From Hydra vulgaris (lineage: Eukaryota; Cnidaria; Hydrozoa; Anthoathecata; Hydridae): a stretch of 64,000 nt of DNA. The stretch covers positions 3,407,501-3,471,500 of the forward strand of contig NC_088934.1 of assembly GCF_038396675.1 (NCBI RefSeq). The letters are read 5' to 3'. Position 1 is the stretch's first letter, and the number at the start of each line of letters is the position of its first letter. Of this stretch, positions 24,551 through 35,111 are shown in pieces. The translations under genes were made by a program, and so were the position numbers. The notes beneath the pieces were generated by a model. It was not told where the DNA came from. It saw only the letters and a program-made list of their open reading frames with translations, and did not search any database.

Positions 24551-24840
24551 AAGAACAGAATGCTTGAATTGTATTATACTTCAAAACTTCTGTTCTCATA
24601 AATTTAATATAATTTCCTGTGTAGATTTTGGAAGATAAGCACAGTATGTATAACAAATCTTAGCTTATATCATACTGCATTTTTAGGAAATAAATTTGTG
24701 ATACATGTATACAATAAAAAATTAAATCATTAAAAAAAATTTAAATTTAAATTAAAAATAGGGACAGGCACTGTGGAGTATTCATGCTTTGACTGGCTTA
24801 AATAGGGACAGGCGCAGTAGAGTGTTGCTACCTACTCCAA

Positions 24841-24926
24841 TGTGGTCCGGTGTTGGTCCGGTGTAGTCTGGTGTAGTCCGGTGTAGTCCGGTGTAGTCCG
24901 GTGTGGTCCAATGAGGTCCGATGCGG
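24841..24926. repeat. minisatellite of about nine GTGTAGTCCG units
   Basis: A 10-base unit repeated head to tail with small changes (GTGTGGTCCG, GTGTTGGTCC). It lies about 100 bases before the pogo-like gene. Confidence 0.85.
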
Positions 24927-26614
24927 TATTCGTATACACCCATTTGAATTCATTATATTTAAGTCATTAAGAACAGTAAGTCTGTGAGTTAGTTTGAGTT
25001 CTATAATTTCTTTTTCAGTCTAAAATACAAAAATCAAGCAAGTCTAAGAGACAAGTTAAAAGAAAGCAGTATGACAATAGTAGCATGCAGAGAGCGATAG
25101 ACTTAGTTAAAAAATCGGATATGTCTATCAAATCAGCTGCTAAAATGTATAATGTTCCTCGCAGTACTTTACAAACAAAACTATCTGGTTCAAGTAGCCT
25201 TATGTGTAGGCCGGGACCAGCACCTACATTGGCACTGTACAAAGAAGAAGCATGCGAGAAATATCTTATTGAAATGGCAAGAAGAGGATTTCCTTTAAAA
25301 ATAAATGACTTATTAATAATAATTTCAGAAATATTACATAAAAGCTCACATCCTGCTATATTTGAAAATGGAATCCCTTCTAAAACTTGGGCATACAGAT
25401 ATCTAAACAGGCACCGTGACTTGAAGTCTAAAACATCAAAGCATCACTCTTTAGGTAGGTCCAGTGTCACTAAAGAGTTCCTATTGGCATGGTATAGCAA
25501 CTTTAAAAAATTTATTAAAGATAATGAATTAAGTCAAGTGATTCAGTCACCAAAACGTATTTTTAGTTTAGACGAAACGGCTTTTTATCTAAACTCAAAT
25601 AGAGCTAAATTCATTGGTATAAAGCATGAATGTCTGCAACAGGTTTGCACTACTAGTGAAAAAGAAAATGTTACAAATGCAATCAATTTTTCGGCTGCAG
25701 GAGAAATGGCTTCTCCTATGGTAATTTTAAAGAGGCAAAAATTATCTATAAGTCTTCAGCAATGTGTTCCACATGGAATGACCCTGTAAACACACAAACG
25801 TCTACTAAACGTCAAAACAACGTTTCAACAAAACGTTCAGATTTGGTCAATTATCCGTTAAGAATGAAATCCAGATTAACGTTTAGAACAAACTCCCATA
25901 AAACACCTATATTCAAACGTATTTTAGACGTCTATTATAGGATTATTATGCGTATATAAAGCGTATAGATTTTGTTTAATGTACGTTTAAATCTAGTCTA
26001 ATTAACGTATATAAAGCGTTTAGATTTAGTCTAAGTAAACGTGGATTAAACTTGTCTATTAGATTCTTTAATTTTGTTGACGTAATTTCAATTCATTTAA
26101 GTTTAAAAACTTATATAAATTAAAATTACGTTATAACTTTTTAACTTTATTTAAGTATATAGGTCGTGAAATTTATAAATAGGATATAGTTATAAAAGTA
26201 ATGAAATTTATAAATAAGGTATAGTTATAAAAGACCTGGTCTTATTTTTTATATTTTTTATAATTATTATAATATGTTTATAAACTTTTATAGTATACTA
26301 CGTATACTATTCTAAATTTATATAAAACATTTTCATATAGTGGGGATTTAGAGAAAAAATGTTTGTGCACTACACTTGTTTATGTTTCGGTACTTTAAAA
26401 AAATTAAATGATCAAGCTTTTGGCAGTGGAAATATTATATTAAAATATTTCTATCAAATATCTTTTAAATTTAATCTCATTAGCAGAAAATAAAAGTTTA
26501 CATTAAGATTAAGTCACAGATTACTTATAAATTTAATAAACTCATAAACAAATATTTTAAATCACTGGTTTATGCATTATCAAAAATCTTTCTAGAACAC
26601 CGTCTATCACTTAT

Positions 26615-27221
26615 CTAACATGCACCTGTTTGTGCAGCATCATCTACTACATTCTTATCCTGATCGTCTGATTTCGTAAGCTGATTTGTAACTGCAAAAA
26701 GCTAGGGTAAAATAGTTAGTATTTAAAATGTAAATTCATAAATCAAAATTGGAATTACACTGAACAACTTTACATATAGAGGGTTTTCTGAATGGAAGTT
26801 TCGGAAATATCCTGTACATGTTTATTTTTGACATTAAAAATTTCGTAACGTCGCGCCATATTACATGCAGTGAATTTTACCAGCTCTGTTCTACCTTTTT
26901 TCGTTAGCAAATGTAACTAAATTAAGCTAAAATGCATTTAAAATAAAGAAATAAAAAATTTATTTATCAAACCTCTTGATTGATGCAAAAATGAAAACCT
27001 ACTGTTACACAATCATACTAGCGCTTTCAAAATGAATTTAAACTGTTTACAAAACTTACGAAAAAAGTTCTTGCAGCAGTACTTTCATAACGAAAGACCA
27101 GCAACTCATATTTTTTAACTGTGCCAATGTTGCAATCAATAATTTCTAAAACATCTGAGTCCATTAATTTGTTGGCATTTAGGAAGGTAGATTGTCGCGA
27201 TAAGAGATTTTTAACTTCCAT
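26615..27221 (-). CDS. candidate small spliced gene of element A
   Basis: Minus strand. Exon 1 is 27221-27060: ATG and 54 codons (MEVKNLLSRQSTF... YESTAARTFF), ending at a strong donor GTAAGTTTTG, phase 0. Exon 2 starts at 26916 after TTTAG in phase 0 (LHLLTKKGRTELVKF, ACNMARRYEIF, NKHVQDISETS) and ends near 26774. Exon 3 at 26701-26615 follows CCCTAG and reads AVTNQLTKSDDQDKNVVDDA to a stop. Exons 2 and 3 remain open in the diverged second copy (28646-28948) despite amino-acid changes. The exon 2/3 junction phase does not fit perfectly with the best donor, so that splice is uncertain. No known domain is recognised. Confidence 0.4.
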
Positions 27222-27705
27222 GAATTAAAATGGCGCTCCCGACACTCGTATATTATTTATTAATCAGTCGTTTCGCTTTTAAGTTGTTGTAAGGAAGTGA
27301 ATCTTGAAAACGCATCTAAATTAATTATTTAGCCAATAAAAAGTAACTATTTAATAATTTTTTTACTTCGTTTTAATTATACCTATTTAAACCGCGTGAC
27401 TTAATCTGTTATGTGAGTCTTCTGACCAATATACTACTATATTACTACATTATAATATAATAAACGTTTATTAAACGTCGATCAAACGTTTAGAATAACA
27501 ACTTATATTAGTCAATATTATAAACATTTGACTGACGTTTAATGAACGTATAAATTAAAAGATTTAAAGTGTCGATTATAAATCTATAAATGTTTACGTT
27601 TAATTAAGGTCGATTATAGGTTTACATTATTGACTAATGTAAGTCGATATTCTAAACGTTAGATTGACGTTTAGTAAATGTATATATAAAAAAGTTTGAA
27701 ATATA

Positions 27706-29275
27706 CCCCAGTAAACACACAAATGTCTACTAAACGTCAAAACAACGTTTTAACAAAACGTTCAGATTTGGTCAATTATCCGTTTAGAATGAAATCCAGA
27801 TTAACGTTTAGAACAAACGTCTATAAAACGTCTATATTCAAACGTATTTTAGACGTCTATTATAGGATTATCATACGTATATAAAGCGTATAGATTTTGT
27901 TTAATTTGCGTTTAAATCTAGTCTAATTAACGTATATAAAGCGTTTAAATTTAGTCTAAGTAAACGTACATTAAACTTGTCTATTAGTTTCTTTAATTTT
28001 GTTAACGTAAATTTAATTTATTTAAGTTTTAAAACTAATATAAGTTGAAAGTACGTTATAACTTTTTAACTTTATATAAGTAATAAGAGCTATAGTAGTC
28101 ATGCTAGAGTAGGTCGTGAAATTTATAAACTTATAAATTTATAATATACGAGCTAGAGTAGGTCGTGAAATTTATAAACAGGATATAATTATAAAAGTAA
28201 TGAAATTTATAAATAAGATATAGTTATAAAAGACCTGGTCTTATTTTTTATATTTTTTATAACTATTATAATATGTTTATAAACTTTTATACTATACTAC
28301 GTAGAATATACATTTATTTTATAAAACTATTTATAAAGTTATAAACATATATAAAACATTGTCATATAGTGGGGATTTAGAGAAAAAATGTTTGTGCACT
28401 ATACTTGTTTATGTTTAGATAATTTAAAAAAATTAAATGACCATGCTTTTGGTAGTGGAAATATTATATTAATAATTTTCTATCAAATATTTTTTAAATT
28501 TAATCTCATTAGCAGAAAATAAAAGTTTACATTAAGATTAAGTCAAAGATTACTTATAAAATTAATAAACTCATAAACAAATATTTTGGATCATTGGTTT
28601 ATGCATTATCAAAAATCTTCCTAGAATACCGTCTACCCTTGTTTATCATGCACCTTTTTGTGCAACATCATCTTCTGCAATCGTATCCTGATCGTTTGAT
28701 TTTGTAACCTGATTTGTAACCGCAAAAAACTAGGGTAAAATAGTTAGCATTTTAGATGTACATTCATAAATCAAAATTGGAATTACACTGAACAACTTTA
28801 CATATAGAGGGTTTTCTGAATGGAAGTTTCGGAAATTTCCTGTACATGTTTATTTTTGACATTAAAAATTTCGTAACGTCGCGCCATATTATATGCAGTG
28901 GATTTTACCAGCTCTGTTCTACCAATTTTCTTTAGCAAATGTAACTAAATTAAGCTAAAATGCATCTAAAATAAAAAAATTTACTTATTAAACCTCTTGA
29001 TTAATGCAAAGATAAATACCTACTGTTACACAATCATACAAGCGCTAACGAAATGAATTTAAACTGCTTATAAAACTTACGAAAAAAGTTCTTGCAGCAG
29101 GACTATCATAACGTTAGATCGACGTTTAGTAAACGTATATACAAAAAGTTTGAATTATACGTTTCAAATTAAGCGTCTATTTTTAGTCAATAATAGGTCG
29201 CTAAACGTTTCATCAATTTTTCAACCAATTTCGACTAAATATTGACCAATTCTGAACCAATCTGTGTTTACTGGG
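27706..29275. mobile_element. element B, second copy nested in element A
   Basis: Left end CCCCAGTAAACACACAAATG at 27706; right end CTGTGTTTACTGGG finishing at 29275. Internally it parallels 25782-27100 nearly base for base, then lacks about 550 bases corresponding to 27097-27650, including the start of exon 1. It sits in element A at GAAATATA|ACATTTC, close to A's right end. Confidence 0.8.
28646..28948 (-). pseudogene. second copy of the small spliced gene, 5' deleted
   Basis: Counterparts of exon 2 (TELVKSTAYNMARRYEIF, VQEISETS) and exon 3 (FFAVTNQVTKSNDQDTIAED) are open in the same frames as in element A. Exon 1 is cut by the internal deletion, leaving only the donor-proximal part near 29078-29100. 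Confidence 0.45.
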
Positions 29276-31130
29276 ACATTTCAAATCAAGCGTCAAATTT
29301 TAGTCAATAATAGGTCTCTAAACGTTTTATCTATTTTTCGACCGATTTCGACTAAATAATGACCAATTCTGAACCAACCTGTGTTTACTGGGGATAGTCC
29401 AGAGAAGCTTTAGTGGATGGATGAAGGGAGAAACTTTCCTGTATTATTTGAAAGAGTTTAAAAGGTATTTTGTTGGTAAAGGCTTGCTTAATATAAATGA
29501 CAATAATCAAAAAGTTGTACTTTTTGTTGATGGTCATTCCAGTCACCTGAGCTATGGTGCATCTAAGTATTGTGAAGAGACAGGAATCGTACTATACTGC
29601 TTGTACCCAAATGCTACACACGTGCAGCAACCTGCTGATGTTGGCGTTATGAACTCATTTCAAGGTTACCGGGCATGTGAAGTGCAGATTTACAGAATGA
29701 GCCACACCAGAGCTGCCATTACAAGTGAAAAATTTACTGCCATGGCAATGAAAGCTGTTATTCAAATAACTGCTCCAGTCATGAAAAAAGCATTTGAGTG
29801 CTGTGGTTTAAACCCATTTAACCCAGTTAATTTGAACAAGCTACTTTCAACTTATCAACAAGCTCCACAGCCTGTTTTCACATATGATGTGGGTAAAAAA
29901 CTGGCATAGAGAAGGGCTAGAGAAAAACTTGTCAGAAGCTGAACTAAAGCAATTTAAAATTTGGAACAAAGACTCTACAAACTGTTTACAACACTGGTGC
30001 AGGTTATATGAAATATGGAGAGACATGGTTGCAGAAGTAAGACAACCAGCAAAAACCTCTTATAGCTTAGGTAGATATTCTAGTATTATAAAATTTCTTT
30101 GCTATTTTTGCTTCATTTAAATAAAGCATTAAAGATAAATGGATGTTTCAAGCGAACAATTAAGTAATTTTTTTTTCCAGCAACTTCACCAGTTATAGAT
30201 TTCGTTGTTACTCCAGGATTACTCAACAATCAGCTAATGGTGAACTCTGAAAACAAAATTAATGAAACTGGAGCACAAGGTAACATTATTATAATTATTA
30301 TTATGTGGTTATAAAAAGATATATATGGAGATTACGTTTTCTGTCATTACAGACAGTTCTATAAATTCAGAGTCGAATTTACACGCTTTTACTAATTTTA
30401 CTAGCTTGGATAATAGCTTATTAGGTAAGCCAATAAAAGAATAAATTATATAAATAAACAATTCATTTACTTTCTTATATACTCTTTAAATATATTTTCT
30501 GATTTACACTTAACAGATTTTGGGTCAGATATAGATAAAGTTTCAGATAATTTTCAAGTTTCCTTAGATCTAGGAAGAGCAACAATGTTGGTATTGGAAG
30601 AAATACTTAAAGTACCTGTATCAAATAAACCTGTAAATAAACAAAAGAAACGTCTAGTATATGCTCTATCTACACAAGAGCATAGAGAAACGCTAAAAAA
30701 TAAAGTCAATGGATCCATAGAAGATGAAAATTGGATTTGTTACGTGTGCAGACGAATTATGAAGAGGGATTAAGATCAAAGTTGTGGCTGAACTGTGGTT
30801 CATGTAGTCGTGCTGTGCACTTTAACTGTATATCTGAAGAGCATAAAAAGCTGACAAATATAAAAAAATTTATTAAAAAACAGAAATTTCCTTTTGTGTG
30901 TCAAGAGTGCAGTTAAATAAATTTATAATTTTATTTCTTTAAATTCTCTTCAATTTCGTGGTTTTTGTTGATAAATTACAACATTGATTATATGTATGTA
31001 TTCATTATACTATAATTATAATATATAATATACTTGTAGTTATTTTACAAACAAAAAACAAAATTTTAAAAACTATAAAAAAAATTGATCATTAGGTTCT
31101 CTAGATCTGGATTAAAATTGATGCCAATAA

Positions 31131-31647
31131 TAGAGTCGCGCGTGCCAATAATCGAGTCAAAGTGCCAATAACTTGGGACAACGTATCAACTTACTTTAAA
31201 TAGTAATATCGATGGCTAAACTCTAACATCACTATCTAAAAAATCACAACTTTTAAGGAGAGCCAAAAAACGTGATATTTTTCAAAAATTCCACAGAAAT
31301 AAAAATATGAAAAAACGTCAAATTATTAAATTCTTTTGTTTATTTATTTGAAATGTTGATTTGATTAAAATATCAGGTGTAGAACTGGCCATTGTATCTT
31401 ATTCACTCAAAACAGCTAAGTTTTAACTCAAAACAGCCAAATTTTGAGATACGTGGTGTTGGAGTTTAGCCATCGATATCTTCTATGTTTTTTTTGTCAA
31501 TGCGGAATTAATTTTGTTATGTCTTTGACAAGGTATTTATCTAATATTGTGCAAAATTCGAAATAGTTTCATTCACTGGTACGATTTTTGTACAGAAATT
31601 AGTATCAAAAATAGCGTTTAGGTGCCAATAACTGTGATACTACCATA
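31131..31647. repeat. probable 3' end of the pogo-like element
   Basis: GTGCCAATAA or close variants occur at 31131, 31143, 31161 and 31622, the last just before TGTGATACTACCATA. Such clustered terminal words after the transposase gene suggest the transposon end. The 5' counterpart was not found. A MITE is inserted at 31206. Confidence 0.35.
31206..31479. mobile_element. 274-bp MITE
   Basis: ATATCGATGGCTAAACTC at 31206 is repeated inverted as GAGTTTAGCCATCGATAT at 31462-31479; the arms continue to 22 bases with one mismatch. No coding capacity. Superfamily undetermined. Confidence 0.75.
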
Positions 31648-32441
31648 TAACAATTTTTGGTATTTAAAACCAGCCATAAGTAAAAATATTCAGAAACATA
31701 AAATTAATTGCACTAAAATAATCTTAAAAAAATGTAAATAAGAAAAAGAATAGATGCAATTTTGAAAAAATGATAATACTGAAAAAAGATTTATCTTAGA
31801 GATTGCATAGGTTCAAACAAACTGCTAACTGTCATCAAGAAGTTTTTTTTTGTATTGAATTCCTCAAAAAGTTACAAAGAAAACTTTTCAGATTAAAGTA
31901 TTAATTCTGATATTAAAGATTTAATTCTAAAAATAATGGAATGAAAAACCAAATTTAAATATTACTTTCATAAATATTAAATATTTTAATTGTATTGCTT
32001 ATTTCATCAACTTTTGCATTAACATTTGCATTTTTATTCTGCGAAATCTTTGAGTATTCTAATCATCTACATGCCCAAACCAACTTCGTTTTACCTGAGG
32101 CATCTTATGAAATACACTCACTATTCCTAATCTCTGTCTCAGGTGTTTTCTTATCATTACATTGTAAAATGCATTTATTTCAAACAACATGTTTATATAA
32201 ACATGCCTAAAATCCATAGATAGAATTAAATTAAGGTAAGAAAAAGTTATTTATAACAACTTAATATTCTGCTAATCTTAATATCCTGTTAATTGAATTA
32301 ATTGTGATGTTGTTTAAATTGTGATGTTGTTTTTTTCACACACAAAAAGCTGATTTTTTAAACTGAATCTACAGTTAAACATAACTGTACTAAAAGTTAG
32401 TAACTATATTTTTAAAAACATGACAGATACATGCAATACTT

Positions 32442-32445
<4 letters not shown>

Positions 32446-32533
<88 letters not shown>
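32446..32533. repeat. (TA)n microsatellite
   Basis: TA array ending a few bases before the inverted repeat at 32555. Confidence 0.95.
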
Positions 32534-32539
<6 letters not shown>

Positions 32540-32554
32540 TATACATATATATAC

Positions 32555-32696
32555 ATATCGATCCCCCAGAATCATAGGGAAACAAGTCCAAAATTTCCAA
32601 AAATGAAACTTAAAAGTTATGAGTGTTTTTAATATATTGCCAACATAAATTCATTTTTGGAATTTTCGGACTTGTTTCCTATGATTTTTGGGGATC

Positions 32697-32700
<4 letters not shown>
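32555..32700. mobile_element. MITE-like inverted repeat between (TA)n and (TG)n
   Basis: The left arm (ATATCGATCCCCCAGAATCA, GGGAAACAAGTCCAAAATTT) and right arm (GGACTTGTTTCCTATGAT, GGGGATCGATATATG) pair over about 50 bases with a few mismatches. The left end touches (TA)n and the right end runs straight into (TG)n. Confidence 0.7.

Positions 32701-32701
<1 letters not shown>

Positions 32702-32779
<78 letters not shown>
32702..32779. repeat. (TG)n microsatellite
   Basis: TG array beginning at the end of the preceding inverted repeat. Confidence 0.95.
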
Positions 32780-32781
<2 letters not shown>

Positions 32782-33559
32782 ACGTGCCTTCGAGTAGCAA
32801 TATTTTATTATAAATATTAGCATTTAGCTATGTATCTATGTATTTATATAATATAGATACATACATTTATATATAAAATTTGTATTAATTGAATCCTTGA
32901 TATGATTGGTTTTACACATTTTATTTAAATAAAACAAATTACCTTAGGCTAAAAAATTTAAATTTTTTGTCAATGTAGGATACACCAAATATTTATAATA
33001 TACATAAATATAAATATATATTATAGTAAAAATAATACTCAGTGATAAAGATGTTTATAAATATGGTTACTGTCTTCTAAAAACACCATCTTTCGGAAAA
33101 CCAAATTGATTTAATGAAAATATATATATATTGTTAATATTTAGACTATATTTTATTTGTCAATATAGCTCCACTTTCAAATAGCTGATTGTCATTTTAT
33201 TTTCAGGTCTCTCGACTAACCTGAAACTAGTACATTGTTAATAGACTAATGTCTTTTGTCTAGTTACTTAATCACATAGAATATATAAGCTAACATAATA
33301 AATTTTGGATTCAAGTTATTAAACATTTAAATATTAATGAATTTGTATTTTAACTTTTTGCCTCTCTCTACGTCATTTTTTCAAAGGAAGATCGGCTTCA
33401 AAATTTAGTGACTTCACGTTTGGGCATTCAACAGTTTATAATATCGGTTAAGGGTGAAATAGCTTGATGTATTTAACACTTCTAAAGTTTTAATATTTAT
33501 TATGTATATTATTTTGTTTAAATTTTGATTTTTAAATAGAATATAGGTATATAAAGATC

Positions 33560-33890
33560 ATGATTTTATCTTGTTCTGCATATAATTGCACTCAAAGATA
33601 TACTAAAGAGGTTTTGTTTCATGGGTAAGTAGCTACAAATCATTCTATGCTAAGATCCTACATTATATTTCGAATATAAATAGCATATTATTTTAATATA
33701 CCTGTTTTTGTTGGTAGTTTTCCGAAAGATCTGGAATTAAGGAGAAAATGGATACCTTAGACTGTTTACTATCGTTAAAATGGAAATGTTTACGATAGTA
33801 AACAGTCTAAACTTTGTGGTAAACATTTCACTGGTATGAAGGAAGTCCTTGGAGTTCACAAAAGAAACTAAAAAAGATACAGTTCATTCT
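33560..33890 (+). pseudogene. THAP-domain exons of P-element-like transposase
   Basis: Exon 1 (33560-33624) encodes MILSCSAYNCTQRYTKEVLF H and splits a Gly codon at GTAAGT. Exon 2 starts at 33718 after TTGGTAG and continues FPKDLELRRKWIP. After a palindrome and frame change come SKQSKLCGKHFTGMKEV. Together these give the C2CH zinc signature of a THAP DNA-binding domain: C..C near the start, then FP, KW, C and HF. The domain binds the ends of P-type transposons. The palindrome at 33757-33810 destroys the frame. Confidence 0.8.
33757..33810. repeat. perfect 19-bp palindrome inside the THAP exon
   Basis: Arms TTAGACTGTTTACTATCGT (33757-33775) and its exact inverse (33792-33810), loop of 16 bases. 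The right arm reads in the THAP frame (YDSKQSK), so the left arm is the likely inverted copy. Confidence 0.9.
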
Positions 33891-34336
33891 ATATTTAATT
33901 TCCCAAAACTTTAATGAAAAAGTACTTTTTCTTGAATACCATTAAAAAACAGGTAAAGTATTATTTCAAATAATACCACCAGTGCACTATGCGTCACTTT
34001 GCGGAAGTAGAATTTTGAACATATTTTTTAGTGATTTTTCATATTTAAACTTCTTAAGTTTTTTTTTTTTGTATTCAGTTTTTAATTCTTTATAAAAAAA
34101 AAATCAGTTTTAGTTTTTTAAACTTTTGATATTTTAAGGGTTTTTTCAAGGTTTTAAAAAACTGGCATTTTTGTTAAAATCCTTTTAAGGTATATGATAA
34201 GTATTAAATTTTTATATTATTTTTATGCGAAATTAAAATAATCATATATTTAATTGAATGTAAAACTAGAATAAGAAAAAAAAGGTTTTTGCATAGCGTT
34301 TTTTTGCTGATTATTTGATTTCTTAATCATTGATTT

Positions 34337-34446
34337 GAGCATGTGGTCACAGAGGTCGCCTCGTTTTTTTTGAATAAAATATAGCTACTGCGAATTGACT
34401 TTACTGCCATGCAAAAATATTCAGGCGATCTCTGTGACCTTATGCT
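34337..34446. mobile_element. 110-bp MITE, GAGGTCGCC family
   Basis: GAGCATGTGGTCACAGAGGT at 34337 pairs with CTCTGTGACCTTATGCT ending at 34446 over about 24 bases with a few mismatches. A relative with the same AGAGGT(C/A)GCC core is at 51115-51209. Confidence 0.65.
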
Positions 34447-34667
34447 TTAAAATCATTTTTACTTCTGTGAGTTTTATTTAAAAACCGACTAAATTCTGTG
34501 AAATCAAGGAAAATTACGTAGTTTCAATAACATACAGTTTTACCTTGCGATGGTTTTTATAAATTATCAAAATGGCTACATTCACTCTTTGTCAACTTTT
34601 AACACATGCATTTCCCTCAAAACATATATTCTTAAGAAAAAATTTGAGGAAATATGAGGAGGGATAG

Positions 34668-34806
34668 CTTATTTTAAAAGAGGGTGAAAAGCTGATTCAG
34701 CAGGGTGACCAGCTCATCAAGCAAGGTGAACAAAAAAGGAAGGAGGGCCAATTAATACTGAAAGTTCTTGGACTAAAATTAAACAGGTACGTACAATGTA
34801 TGTATT

Positions 34807-34878
<72 letters not shown>

Positions 34879-34917
34879 GGCATGTGTGTGTATTTATAAA
34901 TATAAATAAATATATAT

Positions 34918-34966
<49 letters not shown>

Positions 34967-34990
34967 ACATACAAATACATATATATTGTG

Positions 34991-35022
<32 letters not shown>

Positions 35023-35059
35023 TATAAATACATATAAATACATATATATACATATATAT

Positions 35060-35111
<52 letters not shown>

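Larger units (their letters stand above)
25782..29393. mobile_element. element A: AAACGT-rich terminal regions, CCCAGTAAACACA-type ends
   Basis: Left end CCCTGTAAACACACAAACG at 25782; right end CTGTGTTTACTGGGG finishing at 29393. Taking it out restores the pogo-like frame (GGAATGA joins TAGTCC). The outer 200-300 bases on both sides contain many AAACGT or ACGTTT words. Element B is nested at 27706-29275, so element A alone is about 2.0 kb. The target duplication is unclear (a single shared A). The superfamily is not recognised. Confidence 0.75.
25019..30916 (+). pseudogene. pogo/psq-type DDE transposase with PHD-like tail, multi-exon
   Basis: Exon a starts after CAG at 25018 and runs to 25781. 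It encodes a pipsqueak-type HTH (SDMSIKSAAKMYNVPRSTLQ), a CENP-B-like second HTH, and the start of the DDE_1 core (IFSLDETAF, first Asp). A 3.6-kb insert splits it. The frame resumes at 29394 with SGWMKGETFL, VVLFVDGHSSHL (second Asp), YPNATHVQQPADVGVM (third Asp) and FECCGLNPFNPVN. The donor is at 29893. Later exons 30181-30279, 30353-30424 and 30517 onward all join in phase 1. The last encodes WICYVCRR and, after a frameshift near 30770, LNCGSCSRAVHFNCI and FPFVCQECS, the Cys/His pattern of a PHD finger. Damage: the insert and the late frameshift. This family (HTH_psq plus DDE_1) is common in invertebrate genomes. Confidence 0.85.

Noticed and set aside
31995-32210. Possible reverse-transcriptase C-terminal tail on the minus strand (words like WFGH near 32070)
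   Set aside because: Only a short, frame-broken similarity to a common LINE tail; too weak to annotate.
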